Shown piece by piece: positions 61,101 through 64,000 of a stretch of DNA of 64,000 nucleotides. Both the position numbers and the translations under genes were made by a program. Under the pieces are notes generated by a model. The model was not told the DNA's origin. It ran no database searches and saw only the letters and a list, made by a program, of their open reading frames with translations. Every line of letters begins with the position of its first letter. Within the stretch, counting starts at the first letter, position 1. Source of the stretch: Bryocella elongata (GTDB taxonomy: Bacteria; Acidobacteriota; Terriglobia; Terriglobales; Acidobacteriaceae); the NCBI RefSeq assembly GCF_900108185.1, contig NZ_FNVA01000001.1:1-64000 (forward strand), given 5' to 3'.

Positions 61101-63998
61101 GGCGCTGGTGGCGGCGCCGCCATCGCCGGTGTAGCCCAGCGTCCCGGTGCCCGCGTAAGTGCTGATGATGCCGGTGGCAGCACTTACCCTGCGGATGACG
61201 TTGTTGTTCGTGTCAGCGATGTAGATATTGCCTGCAAGGTCGGAAGCTACGCCTTGCGGATTATTCAGCGTTGCGTTGTAGGCCGGGCCGCCATCGCCCG
61301 TGTAGCCGGGGAGTCCTGGGCCGGAGTTTGTCTCGGTGCCTGCGAAGATACTCGGCGATCCAGCGGGCGTGATCTTGATAACAAGGTGGCTGTAACCGCC
61401 GGCCAGATACATGTTGCCCGAAGGATCAAAGGCGATCGAGCCTGTATCTCCGATGGGCAGCGTACCCGTGGTGCCGTTGAAGAAACCGATCGTCGGGCCG
61501 TACAACGTGTTGATGTTGCCGTTGTTGGCCGTGACCTTGCGCATCCGCGCGTTGCCAAGATCCACGATGTAGCCGTTGCCCAGGGGATCGAAGATGGTAT
61601 CGACGGGGAAGTTGAGGCCCGCAGCCGCGGCCGGCCCGCCATCTCCTGAACTCGATCCCGCCACGTTGGCCACACCAGCGTAGCTGGAGATGATGCCCGC
61701 AGGCGTAACCTTGCGAACATCATTGGCCTGAGAGTCGGTGATGTAGACGTTGCCAGAGGGATCGACCGATGTGCCGAACGCCGTGCAGAAGCTGGCTGCG
61801 GTCGCCGGGCCTCCATCCCCGCCACCAAGAGTCGCGCGGCTGCATGGTGCTCCTGTTCCGGCGAACTGCGTCAGCGCTGCGGGCGTGAACTGCAGCTGTG
61901 CGATGGGAATAAAGGCGTTGCCCGTACCTGTAAGCGGAGTGCTCGCCGTGCTCGCGCCACCAGTGGCCGTGAAGGCCGCGGTGTAGGGACCCGCGGTGCC
62001 GGGCGGCGTAAAGGTGATGGTCGCTGTGCAGCTTGCTCCAGGCGCGAGTGTCGTGGTGCACGTGGTTGCCGTCTGCGTGAAGTTTGCCGAGTTGGTGCCG
62101 GTCAACGATAGCGCGAGGTTCGTGATCGTCGTCGTGCCGATGTTTGTGACCAGCGCGTTCTGCGGTGGCGAGGTCGTACCCACCGTTGCAGCGTAGGAGA
62201 GCGCCGTGGGTACAACCGACAGCTGTGGCGTGAAGCCCGTGCCGCTCGCTGTGAAGCTCACTGTCTGGTTCGGGCCACCTCCGTTGCTCCCCACAGAGGC
62301 GCTGAATGTGACGTTCGTATAAGCCTGTGCTGCCGTCGGCGTGAAGGTCACGGCAAGCGCGCAGGAACCGCCTGGCGCGAGCCCGCTGCTGCAGTTCGAC
62401 GCGTTCACCGTGAACCCTGCATTGGTGTTGAAGCCGCCGATTCCAGCCGTGTAGAGGACTCCGGAGTTGGTGAGCGTGATGTTCTGCGGAGTGCTGGACG
62501 TACCGACGGCCTGGTTGCCAAACGTAAGTGTTGTGGGATTCGGTGTGACATAAACACCGTTCACATAGCCACTAAGTGCCACTGTCTGCGTAGTTGCCGT
62601 GGTGTTCAATGAGTTGGTGATAAAGGTGACAGCCCCGGTGAAGCTGCCTGCGTGTGTGGGAGTGGCGGTGACGAGGATGTTGCACAATGCGCCGGGAGCG
62701 ATGCTCATGTTGTTGCTGCAGGAGTTCGAACTGGCGGGCGAAAGGGTGAAGATGGCGCCAGACACGCCCACAGTCGCCAGCGTGAGCGCTTGATTGCCCC
62801 CGTTGTACAGGGTCAGCGTCGATGTCGAGGGCGTGCTGGTGCTCATGCTGCCAAAGTTCACCGCGCCCTGGGAGCGATCGACCTTGTCGAGGTTGGTGTA
62901 GTCGCCGACATAGACAGTGCCATCGGGACCCACGCTTGGGTTACCGGTGATGTAACCACCAGCGTCAATCCCACCTAACGGGGCGAGGTAGTTAGAGGCC
63001 GGAAGCAGCCCGACGGAATACGAGTAGGTGCTGTTGTTGGTGTCGCGCGAGACGTACACCGTGTTCGCAGCATCGATGCCGATGCCGGAGTTGCCGTTGG
63101 GCGTGATCTGACTCTGTGTTCCACCCGACTGAAGCTCGTTGATCGAGTAACCACCGATGAAGACATCCTCGCTGCTGTCGACGACCAGTCCGCTGGCTTG
63201 GGTAATGCTGGGGGAGATAACAGTCGCCGCCCCGGTTCCATTCGGAAAGATCGTGTAAATCTTGCTGCTGTCCGTGGCGTAGACGTCTCCGGTGTTGCCT
63301 GTGGTCAGGCTCTGCAGCGTGTTGCCCGTACCAGGCACATTGATGGTTCCCTGTAAGCCTTGGACGGTGTCGTAATACTTGATGAAGCCGTTCGAGCTCT
63401 GGTCCGCGATGTAGAGCACACCAGCTCCATCGATCCCGATTCCTCGGGGTGAATTCAAGCCTGTGATCGGAAGGGTAGAGGTAACACCGCCCGTTGTGAG
63501 CCGGAGGATGGAGTTCGCACCTTCGAGCGCGATATAGACCGTTCCGTTCTCATCCACGACGGAGTTATAAAGATAGTTGGAATTATTGAGGATGGGAGTG
63601 GTGATGATGCCGGGTTGCATCAATGCTAAGGGCGCTTGTCCAACCCCATCCAGCAGCGTTGTGGCGATGCGGGTACCGTTGACGGTGAGGAAGATGGCGT
63701 CTTTACGCGCCCCCGGATACTTTGGGGTGAACTGGACGGTCACCGTGCAGACCACCGCTGCGACAGGGCCGGTGCAGCTTGCCTGGCCTGCGCTGTAACT
63801 GGTGCCCGTATGCAGCGTGGCGACGGGAGTTATCGAGCTGCTGTACCCGGTGATCGTATACGTCGCGGTAAGTGACTGTGCGGAACCGGGCGCGATGCCG
63901 ACCGCTGCCGAGTTGAAGATGAGGACGTTGTTACTATTACTGCCGCCCGTCTGCACGATACCCGGCAGGCCATTGCCTGTGACAGGAATCGAGGCCAC
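58110..63998 (-). CDS. Giant surface protein with NHL and choice-of-anchor-D (ASH) repeats, 5' end beyond window
   Basis: At least 1962 residues are visible; the true start lies past the window edge. The first 900 residues mix NHL-like beta-propeller units (SPRGIGIDGAGVLYIADQ; NPQGVASDLAGNIYIADT) with ASH/HYDIN-type beta-sandwiches. From about residue 1150 comes a run of ASH modules, with ALSGTG linkers and ESTTCG cores, four of them exactly 106 residues apart. The C-terminus has a hydrophobic stretch (GPIALALMSPLFFMRRR), a basic turn and a second hydrophobic segment ending in LSGCGGG. This layout is common in Acidobacteria, where such proteins are thought to be exposed. Function unknown; adhesion is a guess. 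Confidence 0.85.
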   Translation of the reverse strand: MASIPVTGNGLPGIVQTGGSNSNNVLIFNSAAVGIAPGSAQSLTATYTITGYSSSITPVATLHTGTSYSAGQASCTGPVAAVVCTVTVQFTPKYPGARKDAIFLTVNGTRIATTLLDGVGQAPLALMQPGIITTPILNNSNYLYNSVVDENGTVYIALEGANSILRLTTGGVTSTLPITGLNSPRGIGIDGAGVLYIADQSSNGFIKYYDTVQGLQGTINVPGTGNTLQSLTTGNTGDVYATDSSKIYTIFPNGTGAATVISPSITQASGLVVDSSEDVFIGGYSINELQSGGTQSQITPNGNSGIGIDAANTVYVSRDTNNSTYSYSVGLLPASNYLAPLGGIDAGGYITGNPSVGPDGTVYVGDYTNLDKVDRSQGAVNFGSMSTSTPSTSTLTLYNGGNQALTLATVGVSGAIFTLSPASSNSCSNNMSIAPGALCNILVTATPTHAGSFTGAVTFITNSLNTTATTQTVALSGYVNGVYVTPNPTTLTFGNQAVGTSSTPQNITLTNSGVLYTAGIGGFNTNAGFTVNASNCSSGLAPGGSCALAVTFTPTAAQAYTNVTFSASVGSNGGGPNQTVSFTASGTGFTPQLSVVPTALSYAATVGTTSPPQNALVTNIGTTTITNLALSLTGTNSANFTQTATTCTTTLAPGASCTATITFTPPGTAGPYTAAFTATGGASTASTPLTGTGNAFIPIAQLQFTPAALTQFAGTGAPCSRATLGGGDGGPATAASFCTAFGTSVDPSGNVYITDSQANDVRKVTPAGIISSYAGVANVAGSSSGDGGPAAAAGLNFPVDTIFDPLGNGYIVDLGNARMRKVTANNGNINTLYGPTIGFFNGTTGTLPIGDTGSIAFDPSGNMYLAGGYSHLVIKITPAGSPSIFAGTETNSGPGLPGYTGDGGPAYNATLNNPQGVASDLAGNIYIADTNNNVIRRVSAATGIISTYAGTGTLGYTGDGGAATSAQIGANYVSTDLAGDVYVMGMTTQPGYAGEFYVVRKVTPSGTISTFAGSGSGGVGAPANTASFASAIGISRPDLNGNLIIPNYTNVYSVGGAGLLAFGTQTLNTSAVQTLTIENTGNTPLVFGSTPYILTGSSEFTVTSSTCTGSLAIAATCAVQVTFTPTTATSATASLAFSSNAQGGTETASLTGTGAAASAALAVISPASPFSFANTSVGLTTPQVFVLSNPGNAALNVGAIAITGGSGAFTLNTACANTTIAPNGSCNIMVSFSPGAALMYSGSLSVSDNATGSPQTVALSGTGTAPNATLTASLAFGNQALGTTSATQIATLMNSGNDTLTISSIVVTGTNAQAFPESTTCGSSLTAGASCSITVAFAPTIAGGNMASVTVTDNASSGTTQSVALSGTGTAPGVSLTGSLAFGNQLVGTSSATQMATLTNTGTTTLTISSIAVSGTNAQAFPESTTCGGSLAAGSSCTITVGFSPTASGANTAMVTVTDNAASGTTQTIALTGTGTAPNASLTSALSFGNQPVGSTSGTQMATLSNTGTATLTISGIVVGGANASVFPESTTCGSSLTAGSSCTISFAFAPTATGADVATLTVTDNASSATTQMLALSGTGTAPNATLTSSLTFSAQPLATTSATQMATLTNTGTATLTISGIVVSGANAGAFPESSSCGATLAPSASCTITLAFAPTVLGANAAVVTVSDNAPTPQQTVMLSGTATAALIPIASLTPASLTFASTPYGTSDPTQTLTLSNTGTGPMTISSIAIGGANASSFTQTNNCGATLAASAMCSITVTFTPAAGGALTASLNVTDNASGSPQSSALSGTGTIATDFSVAAAPPSVTVVGGSTASYTFTVTSINGTLASPVTLTATSLPGATITFSPASVSPGSGSATSVMTVQTTSALAALEPWRIGPAGPIALALMSPLFFMRRRFPRTVRRKLTLLSLFVLLGAAVTSLSGCGGGFALPSRTYTISVTGASSTTTHTTTVNLTVQ
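58955..60240 (-). repeat. Tandem 318-bp coding repeats (ASH modules)
   Basis: A recognisable core (CAGGTTGTGCTCTC and variants, which encodes the ESTTCG region on the minus strand) recurs at 59083, 59401, 59719 and 60037. The spacing is exactly 318 bp each time, equal to 106 codons. The units are similar but not identical, and no insertion or deletion has disturbed the period. Confidence 0.85.
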
Positions 63999-64000
63999 CG

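Noticed and set aside
1-63998. CRISPR arrays, tRNA or rRNA genes, prophage or intact insertion sequences
   Set aside because: I looked for regular short repeats, cloverleaf-like arms and transposase motifs and saw none; the only regular repeats are the coding ASH modules.

Overview
The window looks like part of an Acidobacteriota chromosome, class Terriglobia (a Granulicella/Terriglobus/Edaphobacter-like soil bacterium). I infer this from gene content, not from a marker gene. It carries several very large Oar-like TonB-dependent receptors with an N-terminal carboxypeptidase-regulatory fold, a membrane-anchored winged-helix regulator of the acidobacterial type, secreted carbohydrate-active enzymes, and a giant protein of NHL and choice-of-anchor-D repeats. 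I saw no rRNA, tRNA, CRISPR array or intact insertion sequence.

Layout. (1) 262-4587: three exported glycosidase-type genes in a tight operon (clan GH-D-like enzyme, GH27 alpha-galactosidase, six-hairpin-fold protein). (2) 4911-8560: a lipid-type operon. It encodes a ketoacyl-ACP synthase III fused to a haem-oxygenase-like di-iron domain, a membrane fatty-acid desaturase and an unrecognised 300-residue partner. (3) 8724-13540: a small AT-hook protein, then a decayed zone. The zone holds a gene remnant interrupted by an amber codon, and a frameshifted TonB receptor joined by deletion to a frameshifted phosphodiesterase. (4) 14355-23475: stress and redox genes lying between and beside two paralogous Crp/Fnr regulators (thioredoxin-like, DUF393, STAS, general-stress-17M-like, eRF1-like, UspA, slipin, response regulator, SYLF). 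(5) 23760-38699: the respiratory core. It has a c-type cytochrome and a NapC/ImcH-like multihaem quinol oxidase on the minus strand. Divergent from these is a complete Hyb-type [NiFe] hydrogenase operon with its maturation genes (hybOABC, hybD, hypABCDE). A decahaem MtrA/DmsE cytochrome with its MtrB/PioB outer-membrane barrel closes the region. (6) 39810-50632: an IclR regulator, a TonB receptor, a sialate-O-acetylesterase-type esterase and two parallel beta-helix proteins, resembling a pectin-type utilisation locus. (7) 50796-57435: a membrane winged-helix regulator divergent from a TonB receptor and an intact type-I phosphodiesterase. (8) 57529-63998: an outer-membrane barrel protein and a giant repeat protein cut by the window end.

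How the genes may work together. The most notable inference is a hydrogen-to-outside electron path. Periplasmic H2 oxidation (HybOC) would reduce quinone through HybA/HybB. The NapC/ImcH-like cytochrome would oxidise quinol, and the small cytochrome c, MtrA and MtrB would pass electrons through the outer membrane. All the parts except an outer-surface cytochrome and HypF are encoded within about 15 kb, and a 16-bp perfect palindrome sits in the divergent promoter region. The fused ketosynthase/di-iron operon is the second candidate for undescribed chemistry. The decayed receptor-phosphodiesterase fusion at 10.7-13.5 kb has the same gene order as the intact pair at 52.5-57.4 kb.
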